This document shows positions 8,284 to 17,019 of a DNA stretch of 64,000 nucleotides, one piece after another (the first letter of the stretch is position 1; every line of letters begins with the position of its first letter). The position numbers and the translations under genes are program-made. Source of the stretch: Bryobacterales bacterium (lineage in GTDB: Bacteria > Acidobacteriota > Terriglobia > Bryobacterales > Bryobacteraceae); the NCBI GenBank assembly GCA_016789905.1, contig JAEUQC010000030.1, forward strand, positions 1-64,000, in the 5' to 3' direction. The notes beneath the pieces are model-generated. The model was not told the origin of the DNA. It was given only the letters and a program-made list of their open reading frames with translations, and ran no database searches.

Positions 8284-11200
8284 ATGATTCGAATGCGCCG
8301 CATTCCGCGCTGGAGCATGCTACTGCTCGCGCCCATTTGCCTTTTTGCTCAGCCCACCAGCGCTGAACTAGCCGGTGTCGCCACCGATCCTTCCGGCTCC
8401 GTCATCGCCAACGTCGCCCTTACCCTCGTCAACCCAGCCACCGGCGCCCAACGCCAGGCCCAAACTGACGCCCAGGGCGCCTATCGCTTCCTCCGCCTCG
8501 CCCCAGGCAGTTATGAATTAACCGCCGCCGCCGATGGCTTCCGCTCCGAACGCCGCACCGGCGTCTCCCTCACCACCGGCCAGCAAGCCGTCCTCAACCT
8601 GAAGTTCGAAGTCGCCACCGTCTCCACTGAAGCCTCCGTCTCCGCCGGCGCCGTGCTCATCGACCTCCAGAACACCGCCCTCTCCGACGCAATGGACCCC
8701 AAAGCCATTCGCGAACTCCCCCTCAACGGCCGCGACTTCGCCCAACTCGCCCTCCTCGAACCCGGCGTCACCCCCTCCCGCCGCACCAGTGATTCCGGCG
8801 GCCCAGGCACCAAACTCGTCATCAACGGCAACCGCCCCTCCCAGGTCTCCTTCGTCCTCGATGGCGCCGATATCAACGATGCCAACAACAACACGCCCGG
8901 CTCCGCCGCCGGCGTCCTTCTCGGCGTCGATACCTTGGAGGAGTTCCGCGTCAACACCAACGCCTACTCGGCCGCCTATGGCCGCTCCGGCGGCGGCGTC
9001 ATCAGTGCCGTTACCAAATCCGGCACAAACCAGTTCCACGGCTCCCTCTTCGAGTTCGTTCGCAACAGCTCCTTCGACGCCAAGAACTTCTTCGATTCCC
9101 CTTCCAATCCCATCCCCCCCTTCCGCCGCAATCAGTTCGGCGTCGCTGTCGATGGCCCCATCGTCAAGAACAAAACCTTCTTTCTCGCCAGCTACGAAGG
9201 TCTCCGCCAACGCCTCGGTGTCACCAGCCGTACCGTCGTGCCCGATGCCAATGCCCGCCTCGGCATCTTCCCCACCGGCCCCCGCATCACCGTCAACCCA
9301 GCCGTTCCAGCCTACCTTGCCCTCGTCCCCCTGCCCAACGACCGCAGCTTCGGTGATGGCACCGGCGAATACGTCGCCGCCGCCTCCCAGGCCGTCAACG
9401 AGAACTTCTTCGTCGCCCGCATTGACCACCGCTTCTCCGAAAAAACCAGCATTTTCGGCCGCTTCACCATCGATAAAGCCAACGTCGCCATTCCCGACGC
9501 CCTTCGCTTCGTCCAAGCCGAAACTCAATCCGACAATCGCTACTTCACCCTCGAAGCCACCCGTGTTCTCTCCACAAACGTCGTCAACACCGCCCGCTTC
9601 AGCGTCAACAAATCGGAGAGCACCGGTGTCAATAATTACCTCCGCCCGCCAGACCCCTCTCTCTCCTTTTTCCCCGGCCGCCCCTTCGGCCAAATCTCCG
9701 TCACCGGCTTCTTCAGCCTAGGCCCCAGCCGCTTCGGCCCTTCGTTTTCCGATCAAAAACTCTTCCAGTTCTCCAACGACTTGAGTTGGGTGCGTGGCCG
9801 CCATTCGCTCAAATTCGGCTTTGACCACCGCTTCTACCGCCTTCCCACCAGCCGCCCCCAAAGCCCCTACGGCTTCTACCAGTTCAACGGCCTCGCCGAT
9901 TTCCTCCAGGCCCGTCCCGCCTCCGTCGAACTCACCCTCCCCGCCTCGCAAATCAATCGCGACTGGCGCCAATCCATGACCGCCTTCTTCGTCCAGGACG
10001 ATATCCGCCTCCTCCGCCGCCTCACCCTCAACCTCGGCGTGCGCTATGAGCGCGTCAGCGTCCCCGAAGAAGCCAACGGGCTAAGCTCAAACTTCCGGAA
10101 CGTCGTTACCGACAAGGAGCCTGCCGTCGGCCCCATGTTCACCAACCCGTCCAACAAGAACTTCGCCCCCCGGGTTGGCCTCGCCTGGGACCCCACCGGC
10201 TCCGGCAAAACCAGCATCCGCTCCGGCTTCGGCTTGTTCTTTGATCCTGTCTGGACCGATTTCTACGCCAACGCCGGCAATCGCCTGGCGCCCTTCTACG
10301 TCCTCGGTTCCATCCGTAACCCCGTCTTCCCCCGCGCCGAAACCCTCGTTGGAAATCCTGGGTTCGTTCTCGGCCGCCAGGACGTCCTCCAGTACAACCC
10401 CTCCAACCCCTACACCATGCAGTACAACTTCACCGTCCAACGCCAACTCGCCGCCACCACCGCCATCACCGTCAGCTACGCCGGCCAGCGCGGTGTGCAT
10501 CTGGTTCGTTTTGTCGATGGCAACCAGGCCATTCCGCAGATCCAGTCCGATGGCCGCAAGTTCTTCCCTGCCAATAGCGTAACCCGTAACCCCAACCTCA
10601 CCGGCGTGCGCTACAAAGTCACTGACGGCCAATCGGTCCACAATGCCCTGCAGGTAAGCCTCCAACACCGCCTCCGCGCCGGCATGTTGCTTCGCCTCAA
10701 CTACAATTTCGCCCGCACCATTGACGATGGTTCGGTCACCGTCACCCAAGGCGGCGATAACGATCTCCCGCAGGACCCGGACAGCCGCAAAGCCGAGCGA
10801 GGCCTGTCGAATTACGATGTCCGCCACTACTTCGCCTCGTTCTGGAGCTGGGACCTGCCGCAAGCGAAGGGTCTCCCCAAATGGCTCGGCGCCGGCTGGC
10901 AGTGGAATACCATTGCAACGGTCAGCGCCGGCAATCCTTTTTCGGTCGTGGTCGGCTTTGACCGTGCCCGGGCTCGTTTTCAAGCCGGAACCAGCCCTCA
11001 GCGCCCCGATCTGGTCGCCGGCCGCTCCACCAATCCCATCCTGGGCGGCCCCGACAAGTACTTTGACACTAGCGCTTTCGCCCTTCCCGAAGCCGGTTAC
11101 TTCGGCAATTTGGGAAGAAACACGTTAATCGGCCCTGGTCTGGCGATGGTAGACATGAGCATCAACAAGCGATTCCAACTGACGGAGCGAGTAGGTCTTC

Positions 11201-11364
11201 AATTCCGCACGGAGATGTTCAACAGTCTGAACCACACGAACCTATCGATCCCGAGCGCAAGAACAGTCTTCACAACGACGGGACCGGTGGGCGCCGCCGG
11301 CCGCATCACAACGACGCAAACCACCGCCCGTCAACTCCAACTCGGCCTAAAACTCACCTTCTAA
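8284..11364 (+). CDS. TonB-dependent receptor, Oar-like, with carboxypeptidase-regulatory N-domain
   Basis: 1026 residues, start ATG 8284 with GAGGGAATTTCC upstream. A signal peptide is followed by an Ig-like carboxypeptidase-regulatory domain (about residues 27-110: AELAGVATDPSGSVIANVAL...), a plug domain (LPLNGRDFAQL, VSFVLDGADINDANN) and a long beta-barrel ending in the aromatic terminal strand (LQLGLKLTF). These are the expanded outer-membrane receptors of acidobacteria and myxobacteria; substrates are usually oligomeric or large. No substrate can be assigned. A palindrome that could terminate transcription starts one base after the stop. Confidence 0.9.
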   Translation: MIRMRRIPRWSMLLLAPICLFAQPTSAELAGVATDPSGSVIANVALTLVNPATGAQRQAQTDAQGAYRFLRLAPGSYELTAAADGFRSERRTGVSLTTGQQAVLNLKFEVATVSTEASVSAGAVLIDLQNTALSDAMDPKAIRELPLNGRDFAQLALLEPGVTPSRRTSDSGGPGTKLVINGNRPSQVSFVLDGADINDANNNTPGSAAGVLLGVDTLEEFRVNTNAYSAAYGRSGGGVISAVTKSGTNQFHGSLFEFVRNSSFDAKNFFDSPSNPIPPFRRNQFGVAVDGPIVKNKTFFLASYEGLRQRLGVTSRTVVPDANARLGIFPTGPRITVNPAVPAYLALVPLPNDRSFGDGTGEYVAAASQAVNENFFVARIDHRFSEKTSIFGRFTIDKANVAIPDALRFVQAETQSDNRYFTLEATRVLSTNVVNTARFSVNKSESTGVNNYLRPPDPSLSFFPGRPFGQISVTGFFSLGPSRFGPSFSDQKLFQFSNDLSWVRGRHSLKFGFDHRFYRLPTSRPQSPYGFYQFNGLADFLQARPASVELTLPASQINRDWRQSMTAFFVQDDIRLLRRLTLNLGVRYERVSVPEEANGLSSNFRNVVTDKEPAVGPMFTNPSNKNFAPRVGLAWDPTGSGKTSIRSGFGLFFDPVWTDFYANAGNRLAPFYVLGSIRNPVFPRAETLVGNPGFVLGRQDVLQYNPSNPYTMQYNFTVQRQLAATTAITVSYAGQRGVHLVRFVDGNQAIPQIQSDGRKFFPANSVTRNPNLTGVRYKVTDGQSVHNALQVSLQHRLRAGMLLRLNYNFARTIDDGSVTVTQGGDNDLPQDPDSRKAERGLSNYDVRHYFASFWSWDLPQAKGLPKWLGAGWQWNTIATVSAGNPFSVVVGFDRARARFQAGTSPQRPDLVAGRSTNPILGGPDKYFDTSAFALPEAGYFGNLGRNTLIGPGLAMVDMSINKRFQLTERVGLQFRTEMFNSLNHTNLSIPSARTVFTTTGPVGAAGRITTTQTTARQLQLGLKLTF

Positions 11365-11395
11365 CATTAAATTGGTGCCAAGCGCCTATTTAATG
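11365..11395. repeat. REP-like palindrome after the TonB receptor
   Basis: CATTAAATTGGTGCC and its near-complement GCGCCTATTTAATG face each other with a short loop. It lies immediately after the receptor stop and shares its core with the perfect palindrome at 11472-11506. It may serve as a terminator or be a member of a dispersed palindromic family. Confidence 0.6.
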
Positions 11396-11471
11396 TTTCG
11401 GCGCCATTTCGGAGCCCTTTTGACACCAAAAGCACGCCAACAACCCCGTCCAGAGCCCAATCCCCCCTCCA

Positions 11472-11506
11472 AAGATTAAATTGGTGCCAGGCACCAATTT
11501 AATCTT
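11472..11506. repeat. Perfect 35-bp REP-like palindrome
   Basis: AAGATTAAATTGGTGCC, a single central A, then its exact reverse complement. Both arms are 17 bp. The GGTGCC-A-GGCACC core matches the sequence of REP elements that I associate with REP-associated tyrosine transposases in many genomes. A related GTGCCTGACACC core is found near 14930. Confidence 0.8.
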
Positions 11507-11599
11507 CCGAGGCCAAGGTAAAGTCGTGTTAAGCTTCCCACCGCGGCGCAACCCCATGGGGATATTACGTGTCAAACAGGATAAGCATTGGTTACAGAC

Positions 11600-14338
11600 A
11601 TGAAGCTCCTACTCGCCCTCCTCTCTCTTCCCCTCCTCGCCGCCGATCAAGCCGCCCCCTTCTTCGACGACTCCACCGTCCGCGAAATCCGCCTCTATTT
11701 CGACGAACCCAACTGGTACAACACCCTCTTCCAGAGTCACAATTCCGACCGGACCGACCCCAACTTCCCCGTCCGCTTCCAATACGCCGACACCAACATC
11801 CCCAAAATCGGCATCCGCATGAAAGGCAACTCCTCCTTCCGCCGCAACGGCGTGAAAAAGCCATTCAAACTCGATTTCAACGAATACGACGACAACGCCA
11901 CCTTCTTCGGCCTCAAGAAACTAAATCTCCACCCCGGCGATCTTCAGCCTGATTTCCTCCACGAAAAACTCTTCCTCGATTTCGCCGGCTCCCGCATCGC
12001 CGCCATGCGCGCCACTCACGTCCGCCTCTATATTAACGACGCCTACTACGGCCTCTATCTCGCCGTCGAACAGCCCGACAAAACCATGATGAAAGCCCGC
12101 TTCGGCGAAGACGAAGATGGCAATCTCTACGAAGCCGGCGAATCCGCCTCCGCCACCATGGCCTATCTCGGCGCCACCGCCGCATCTTACACCACCCGCT
12201 ACGAACTCAAAACAAACGAAGAAGCCAACGACTACTCCCGCCTCATCAAGCTCATCGAAACTCTCAACAACTCTCCCTCCAATCTCGACACCATCATGGA
12301 CGTCGAAAACTTCCTCACCGCCCTCGCCCTCAACGCTGCCTTCACCAACCTGGAGTCCTACACCGGCACCGCCGGCGAATACTTCCTTTACGACCGCTCC
12401 AAAGACAGCAAATTCGTCCACATCCATTGGGATCTCAACGAAACCTTCGGGTCCACCGGCGACGGCACCGCCCGCCTGGCTAACCCCTTCACCATGGACG
12501 TCTTCTACGGCTCCAATGGCACGGGCAACAACGCCCGCCCGCTCATCGACAAACTCATGTCCGTCCCCGCCTACAAGCGGTTCTATCTTCAAATCCTGGC
12601 CCGCATGTTACGCGAAGGCTTCGACGAACAGACATTCGCCGCCAGCACTCAGCGCATCGCCAATATCATCCGCCCCCACCTGGAAGCCGACCCGAACAAG
12701 GTCTACACTATGTCCCAATTCGAAGCCGCTCTAACAAATCAAATAACCGCGAATGGCTTCACAAGTTACAGCCCCACTCAATTCGTCCGCGAACGTGCTA
12801 ACTATCTCCGTACTTATTTAAGCTCTCAAACTCAGCCCACAGACCTCCGCATCAATAAAGTAACTTCTGTCTCCATCCAGGTCTACAACCTCGGCCCCGG
12901 CACCCTCGCCACTTCCGGCTTCACACTCACTGACGATATCAATTCGCCCGCCAAATGGCCGATTCCTTCAACAAATCTCGCCGATGGCGCCTCCACCTCC
13001 ATCACCTGGACCGCGCCCGCCGCCGGCGCCACCCTCTATCTCTATAACGGCGCCGCACAAATCGATACCGTGAAAGTCCCCGCCCTCTCCGCCACCCAGA
13101 CTTATGATCGCATCGGTAACTTCGGCACTCAGTGGACACTCAATGGCGCCGCGACAGCCACACCCGCCGCCACCGGACAGTTACTCATTAACGAGATCAT
13201 GGCCGACAACGACGGCGCCTTCGTCGACCCCGACGAACCCGGCGCCTACGAAGATTGGTTCGAAGTCTTCAACCCCGGTGCCGCCGCCGTCAATATGAGC
13301 GGCATGTACATCACCGACAACACCAACAATCCCACTAAGTGGAAAGTTCCCGAGGGCGTCACCATCCCCGCCCGCGGCTACCTCGTCTTCATGGCCGATA
13401 GCGAAGCCACGCAAGGCCCCCGCCACACCTCCTGGTCTCTCAGCGCCGATGGCGAAGTCGTCGCCATCTACGGAACCGACGGACTCACCCTCATCGATTC
13501 GGTCACCTTCGGCCCCCAGCGCACCGATGTTTCCTATGGCCGCGCCACCGACGGCGCCGCCACCTTCAGCCTCTTCGTCACCGGCACGCCCGGCACGGCT
13601 AACGCCAACCCGCTCGCCAACAACATCGTCAACGGCGCCGCGTTCACCCTCAACCCCGTCGCGCCGAACTCCATCGCCAGCGTCTTCGCCACCGGCATCG
13701 CCAACGCCACCGTCGCGGCCACGTCCACGACGCTCCCGGCCTCCCTTGGCGGCGTCACCATCAACGTCACCGACGCCAACAACGCCACCCGCCCCGCCCC
13801 GCTCTATTTCGTCTCCTCCGGCCAGGCCAACTTCCTGGTCCCCGATGGCACCGCCGCCGGCCGTGCCACCGTCACGCTACGCAAGCAGGACGGCACTTCC
13901 GTCAGCGGTTCCATCCTCGTCTCCGCCACCGCCCCCGGCCTCTTCTCCGCCAACGCCACCGGCAAGGATGTCGGCTACATCAACGCCCTCCGCGCCGATG
14001 CGCAGGGCAACCAGACTACCCTGACTGTCTTCAACTACGACGCCAACCAGCAGAAGATCGTCGCCACTCCCATCAGCCTTGGCGCCGCCACCGACTCGGT
14101 CTATCTCATCCTCGCCGGCACCGGCCTCCGAGGCCTGAAGGCCCTCACCGATATCACCGCCCAGGTCGGCGGCACTGCCGTCCCCGTAACCTACGCCGCC
14201 GCCCAGGGCCAGTACCCCGGCCTCGACCAGGTGAACATCGGTCCGCTCCCTCGCACCCTCGCCGGCCGCGGTGAAGTTAACCTCTATATCACCGTCGACG
14301 GCAATCGCTCCAACACCGTCACCCTGAACATTCAATAA
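11600..14338 (+). CDS. CotH-kinase-family protein with lamin-tail domain and Solibacter-type C-terminal domain
   Basis: 912 residues from ATG 11600 (signal peptide MKLLLALLSLPLLAADQA); a TTG four codons upstream is possible. About residues 20-410 are a CotH domain: IGIRMKGNSSFRR, KKPFKLDFNEYD, LYLAVEQPDK, and HIHWDLNETFGS, a CotH kinase-like active-site stretch. A lamin-tail domain follows (LLINEIMADNDGAFVDPDEPG, YEDWFEVFNPG). The last ~230 residues (from IVNGAAFTLNPVAPNSIAS to VNLYITVDGNRSNTVTLNI) match the C-terminal domain defined in Solibacter (TIGR03437). CotH in Bacillus phosphorylates spore-coat proteins; here the protein is exported, so the target and the phosphate donor are unknown. 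Confidence 0.9.
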   Translation: MKLLLALLSLPLLAADQAAPFFDDSTVREIRLYFDEPNWYNTLFQSHNSDRTDPNFPVRFQYADTNIPKIGIRMKGNSSFRRNGVKKPFKLDFNEYDDNATFFGLKKLNLHPGDLQPDFLHEKLFLDFAGSRIAAMRATHVRLYINDAYYGLYLAVEQPDKTMMKARFGEDEDGNLYEAGESASATMAYLGATAASYTTRYELKTNEEANDYSRLIKLIETLNNSPSNLDTIMDVENFLTALALNAAFTNLESYTGTAGEYFLYDRSKDSKFVHIHWDLNETFGSTGDGTARLANPFTMDVFYGSNGTGNNARPLIDKLMSVPAYKRFYLQILARMLREGFDEQTFAASTQRIANIIRPHLEADPNKVYTMSQFEAALTNQITANGFTSYSPTQFVRERANYLRTYLSSQTQPTDLRINKVTSVSIQVYNLGPGTLATSGFTLTDDINSPAKWPIPSTNLADGASTSITWTAPAAGATLYLYNGAAQIDTVKVPALSATQTYDRIGNFGTQWTLNGAATATPAATGQLLINEIMADNDGAFVDPDEPGAYEDWFEVFNPGAAAVNMSGMYITDNTNNPTKWKVPEGVTIPARGYLVFMADSEATQGPRHTSWSLSADGEVVAIYGTDGLTLIDSVTFGPQRTDVSYGRATDGAATFSLFVTGTPGTANANPLANNIVNGAAFTLNPVAPNSIASVFATGIANATVAATSTTLPASLGGVTINVTDANNATRPAPLYFVSSGQANFLVPDGTAAGRATVTLRKQDGTSVSGSILVSATAPGLFSANATGKDVGYINALRADAQGNQTTLTVFNYDANQQKIVATPISLGAATDSVYLILAGTGLRGLKALTDITAQVGGTAVPVTYAAAQGQYPGLDQVNIGPLPRTLAGRGEVNLYITVDGNRSNTVTLNIQ

Positions 14339-14955
14339 TTGCGCATCCTGCGGTAGTGGGTAATTCCAACGGACAATTCCGCGGCGCCTGGACGGCCAAT
14401 GGCTGGGCCAAGCGCCGCGGATTCGTCGTCTTGTTCCTCGGCCTCGCCTGCGGGCACTGCCCGTACTCATCTGCTCCCGCCGCGCGCTCGCCGCCATCGC
14501 TGCGGTCGACCAGATGGCCGACCCCAAGGACTACCGCAACTGGGTCGAGCTCAAAACCATCACAGGCAGAAAACCCGCGTCGCCTGCGAATTGACCGAAC
14601 GCCGCCGTTTCCGCCGCCTCCAGCCAGGCGAGCAGGTCGGGGTACTCTACACCGCATACGATCCGGCCCGCATAGAGCGCAACGCCCGCCAGGCGTCTTG
14701 GGTTGGGGGGTGACTATGGATGGTGCCGGGGCCATTCATACTCTGGTTAAGCCGCGAAGCGCCGCAGGCGCGCCCTCGTAAGTAAGAAGTCGATCCAGCC
14801 ATCTGCGACGGAATGTCAGACATCTGTGTCCCACAACGCTCGCAAGCCTTCGCTCTACATTTGTTTGCTACGCAATTGGCGCGGCTTTGGCGCGTCAAAC
14901 ACCCGTCGCACGGTAAAAAATTATAGTGCCTGACACCGATTTTGGGCACCGGTTT
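14339..14955. other. Gene-poor region with a decayed gene and repeat-like debris
   Basis: 617 bp. The first part holds a frameshifted gene remnant (separate entry). From about 14710 to 14950 the sequence resembles mobile-element debris on the minus strand, with short broken frames, and near 14930 there is a GTGCCTGACACC core like the REP palindromes at 11365-11506. No intact gene is supported. Confidence 0.5.
14356..14713 (+). pseudogene. Decayed membrane-protein gene (DUF3592-like remnant)
   Basis: Three consecutive phases each carry part of one plausible protein. The first has a TM-like KRRGFVVLFLGLACG; a second phase continues with ALAAIAAVDQMADPKDYRNWVELKTITG; a third gives RVACELTERRRFRRLQPGEQ then VGVLYTAYDPARIERNARQ to a TGA. 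The last part (GEQVGVLYTAYDPAR) resembles the G-x-V-x-V-x-Y-x-P segment of DUF3592-type membrane proteins. At least two frameshifts separate the pieces, so it is not functional. Confidence 0.4.
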
Positions 14956-15486
14956 CTAACCGGGAAGCCCAGCCGCGAACGTGGCATGGCGAGAGACGGC
15001 GGATGTCCGGTGTTTGGCAAACTGCTCGAGCACTTCCTCGGCAGCCGCTGGGTCAAGCACTTGGCGAGCCATTTGAAACAGGATCGTATCTTCTTTCCAA
15101 ATGTGCTGGCGGAGCAGTTCAATGTAGTGCCCGGCTGCGTCGCGGATGGCCTCATGCGCACTGTCATCTCCGTCACGGGCGGCGGGCAGGTGATCACGGA
15201 TGACGGCCAGAAGTTGGCGGCCAAGGGCGTGCTCGTACAGCATCACTCCGATCGGCCCGCCCGCCGGGGGAACACCGCGGGCCGCGAGGGCCGGGAATAG
15301 AATTTGCTCCTCCTTCAGATGGTGATGCGCGTCGGCAAACTCGGTGAAGAAGGCGAGCGCCTCTTCGACGAAGACGGCTGGAAAGGGCCGCGCACCGTCA
15401 CCGAGTTGCGCTTCGACAGCAGCCATCACTTTTTCGATAAGACGATGGTCGCTCATGAGATCGGTCACGGGATGGTCGGCGAGCAT
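14956..15486 (-). CDS. Hemerythrin-domain protein
   Basis: 176 residues, start ATG 15486 with AGGAGATCCGCG before it. The di-iron ligands of hemerythrins are visible in order: SDHRLIEKV at about residues 13-21, HHHLKEEQILFPAL around 55-68, YEHALGRQLL around 83-92, and HIWKEDTILFQMA around 127-139. Such domains bind O2 or NO, or repair iron-sulfur clusters. It is the last gene of the molybdoenzyme operon, 16 bases after the chaperone gene, so a protective role for the Fe-S-rich enzyme against O2 or NO is a reasonable inference. Confidence 0.85.
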   Translation of the reverse strand: MLADHPVTDLMSDHRLIEKVMAAVEAQLGDGARPFPAVFVEEALAFFTEFADAHHHLKEEQILFPALAARGVPPAGGPIGVMLYEHALGRQLLAVIRDHLPAARDGDDSAHEAIRDAAGHYIELLRQHIWKEDTILFQMARQVLDPAAAEEVLEQFAKHRTSAVSRHATFAAGLPG

Positions 15487-15502
15487 CGCGGATCTCCTAT
15501 GG

Positions 15503-16168
15503 CTAAAGTTGGATCAAGTCGTTGCCGGCGACGGCTGCGCCGCAGGACATATCTTCGCAGTCGGCATCGCCGGTGAAGGGAGTGCTCAGCGGGAAAGCGC
15601 TTTTGGGTGACGCTCCGGTGCGTTGGCGGATCGCGCGGCCGGCCTCGATGAGATAATCGGGCGCAAAGTTTTCCAGCCTTGTGTTCAGAGGGTCGGCAAA
15701 GAGGGCGATGTGCTCACGGACGAACTCGCCGGCCGCGTCGGCGGTGATTTTGGCGGAACGGTGGTCCCCGGCGGCGAGAGCAAAGGCCTCTTTCATCTTG
15801 AGATAGGCAATGAAGTTGAGTTCGACGGCGAGATGATCATCCGCCTCGTCGCGAGGGCGAGAGAACCCAAATGCGTCGTAGAAGGCTGCGAGTTCGGCCA
15901 TGAGATAGCCGAACTGTACGCCGTCCTTGTGGGTGACCTCGCGAATGGGGACGGTGCCGGCGGGGCCGAAAAGCGCGATGTGGAGGCCTTCGGTGGCATA
16001 CTCGAGGGCCTGTTCGCCGAGGAGGCGGAGGCCGGGGGATAAGAGATCGGGCAGGAGCGCGTGGACTTGTTCACGCCAAGCCGGGTTGGGGTATTCGAAA
16101 AGGAGGCCGAGCAGGCGCCATTCGGCGGCCTCGGTCAGAAGGGCTTTGGCGAGTTCTGGCGGCTGCAT
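15503..16168 (-). CDS. TorD/DmsD-like molybdoenzyme maturation chaperone
   Basis: 221 residues, all-helical, with the features of the NarJ/TorD family: EWRLLGLLFEYPNP at the N-terminus, YLMAELAAFYDAFGF, and ADDHLAVELNFIAYLKMKEAFAL in the middle, matching the conserved H-x3-E-L core. These cytoplasmic proteins hold the apo-alpha subunit until the Mo cofactor is inserted and Tat export is allowed. Its ATG overlaps the stop of the gamma subunit gene (TAATG). The C-terminal DCEDMSCG adds a Cys pair of unknown use. Confidence 0.85.
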   Translation of the reverse strand: MQPPELAKALLTEAAEWRLLGLLFEYPNPAWREQVHALLPDLLSPGLRLLGEQALEYATEGLHIALFGPAGTVPIREVTHKDGVQFGYLMAELAAFYDAFGFSRPRDEADDHLAVELNFIAYLKMKEAFALAAGDHRSAKITADAAGEFVREHIALFADPLNTRLENFAPDYLIEAGRAIRQRTGASPKSAFPLSTPFTGDADCEDMSCGAAVAGNDLIQL

Positions 16169-17007
16169 TACTGGTTTCTCCGAACAAGGGGAATCCAGCC
16201 GGAGCGCATCTTGCGGGCGCCGGATTCCTGCTGAGAACCCTGCCAGACGGCGAACGCTATGCTCGTCCGTTGATTGGGGCTGAGCCCTTCCGGCAGTTTG
16301 CGCGCGATAACGACGGTCCAGCCTTTCGCAGCAAAGACGCCTTTCCCGGCGGCGCCGAGCGACGGGCCGGGGGAAAGCGTTCCGGGACCGGTAGCGATCA
16401 GGTCTTCGACAGGGGCGGCGCGAGGACCGCTGCGGATGTTGCCTAGCGCCCGCGCGGGCGAGTAGCGCAGCGCCATTTCCCGCTGGGCGTCGGAGCCCTT
16501 TTCCAGGGGCTTGGCCTCAAACGGGTAATGATCAATGGCAGCGTTGGGATAGAGATCGCGTATGGTGTCGCCGCGGCCATCAACCGTGGCCTGCCAGTCG
16601 GCGCGCCAGTAGGTGACCTGGACGCGCTTGCCTTCCTGACCCATCTGCGGTTCAGGGAGGTCCTTTTCCATCTTTTCCGGAATCTGGATGGCGCAGGCAT
16701 CCACCATCTTGGAGGGGCCGGGCGTTTCGCTTTTCGACGCGTCCTCCCATTCCAACCGGATAGCGATTTCTGAGCCGTTGGTAAGCGAACGAACGCGGAT
16801 CTGCGGCGTGGAGGGAGTAGCCAGGCGCGGTTCGACGAGATCCTGAGGAAGCAGCGCCGCGAGGTGTTCGGGGGCGGCGTCCCAGGCAGAATCGGCGGGG
16901 AGCGTAGGCAGTTTAGCGGCGGCCACGGCGACCACTTCGTTCACCATCTTCGGGCCTCGGCTGCACGCGGCGGTCAGGAGCAGCAGGAGGAGGATCGATT
17001 GTTTCAT
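16168..17007 (-). CDS. Heme b-binding gamma subunit of a type II DMSO-reductase-family enzyme
   Basis: 279 residues. A lipoprotein-like signal (MKQSILLLLLLTAAC, lipobox LTAAC) places it outside the inner membrane. The body matches the ethylbenzene-dehydrogenase gamma/heme-b family: IRVRSLTNGSEIAIRLEWEDA, then a Met-containing SKMVDACAIQIPE segment where a heme axial Met is expected, VTYWRADWQATVD, and GWTVVIARKLP near the end. Partners are the beta and alpha subunits just upstream. It would pass electrons between the Fe-S chain and a cytochrome c. A possible lipid anchor is unusual for this subunit and would tether the complex to a membrane. Confidence 0.85.
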   Translation of the reverse strand: MKQSILLLLLLTAACSRGPKMVNEVVAVAAAKLPTLPADSAWDAAPEHLAALLPQDLVEPRLATPSTPQIRVRSLTNGSEIAIRLEWEDASKSETPGPSKMVDACAIQIPEKMEKDLPEPQMGQEGKRVQVTYWRADWQATVDGRGDTIRDLYPNAAIDHYPFEAKPLEKGSDAQREMALRYSPARALGNIRSGPRAAPVEDLIATGPGTLSPGPSLGAAGKGVFAAKGWTVVIARKLPEGLSPNQRTSIAFAVWQGSQQESGARKMRSGWIPLVRRNQ

Positions 17008-17019
17008 GGCGGGCGCTCC

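Noticed and set aside
8518..9693. Long antisense open frame, Gly/Glu/Val-rich
   Set aside because: Shadow of the TonB receptor produced by its strong codon bias; low complexity and no motifs.
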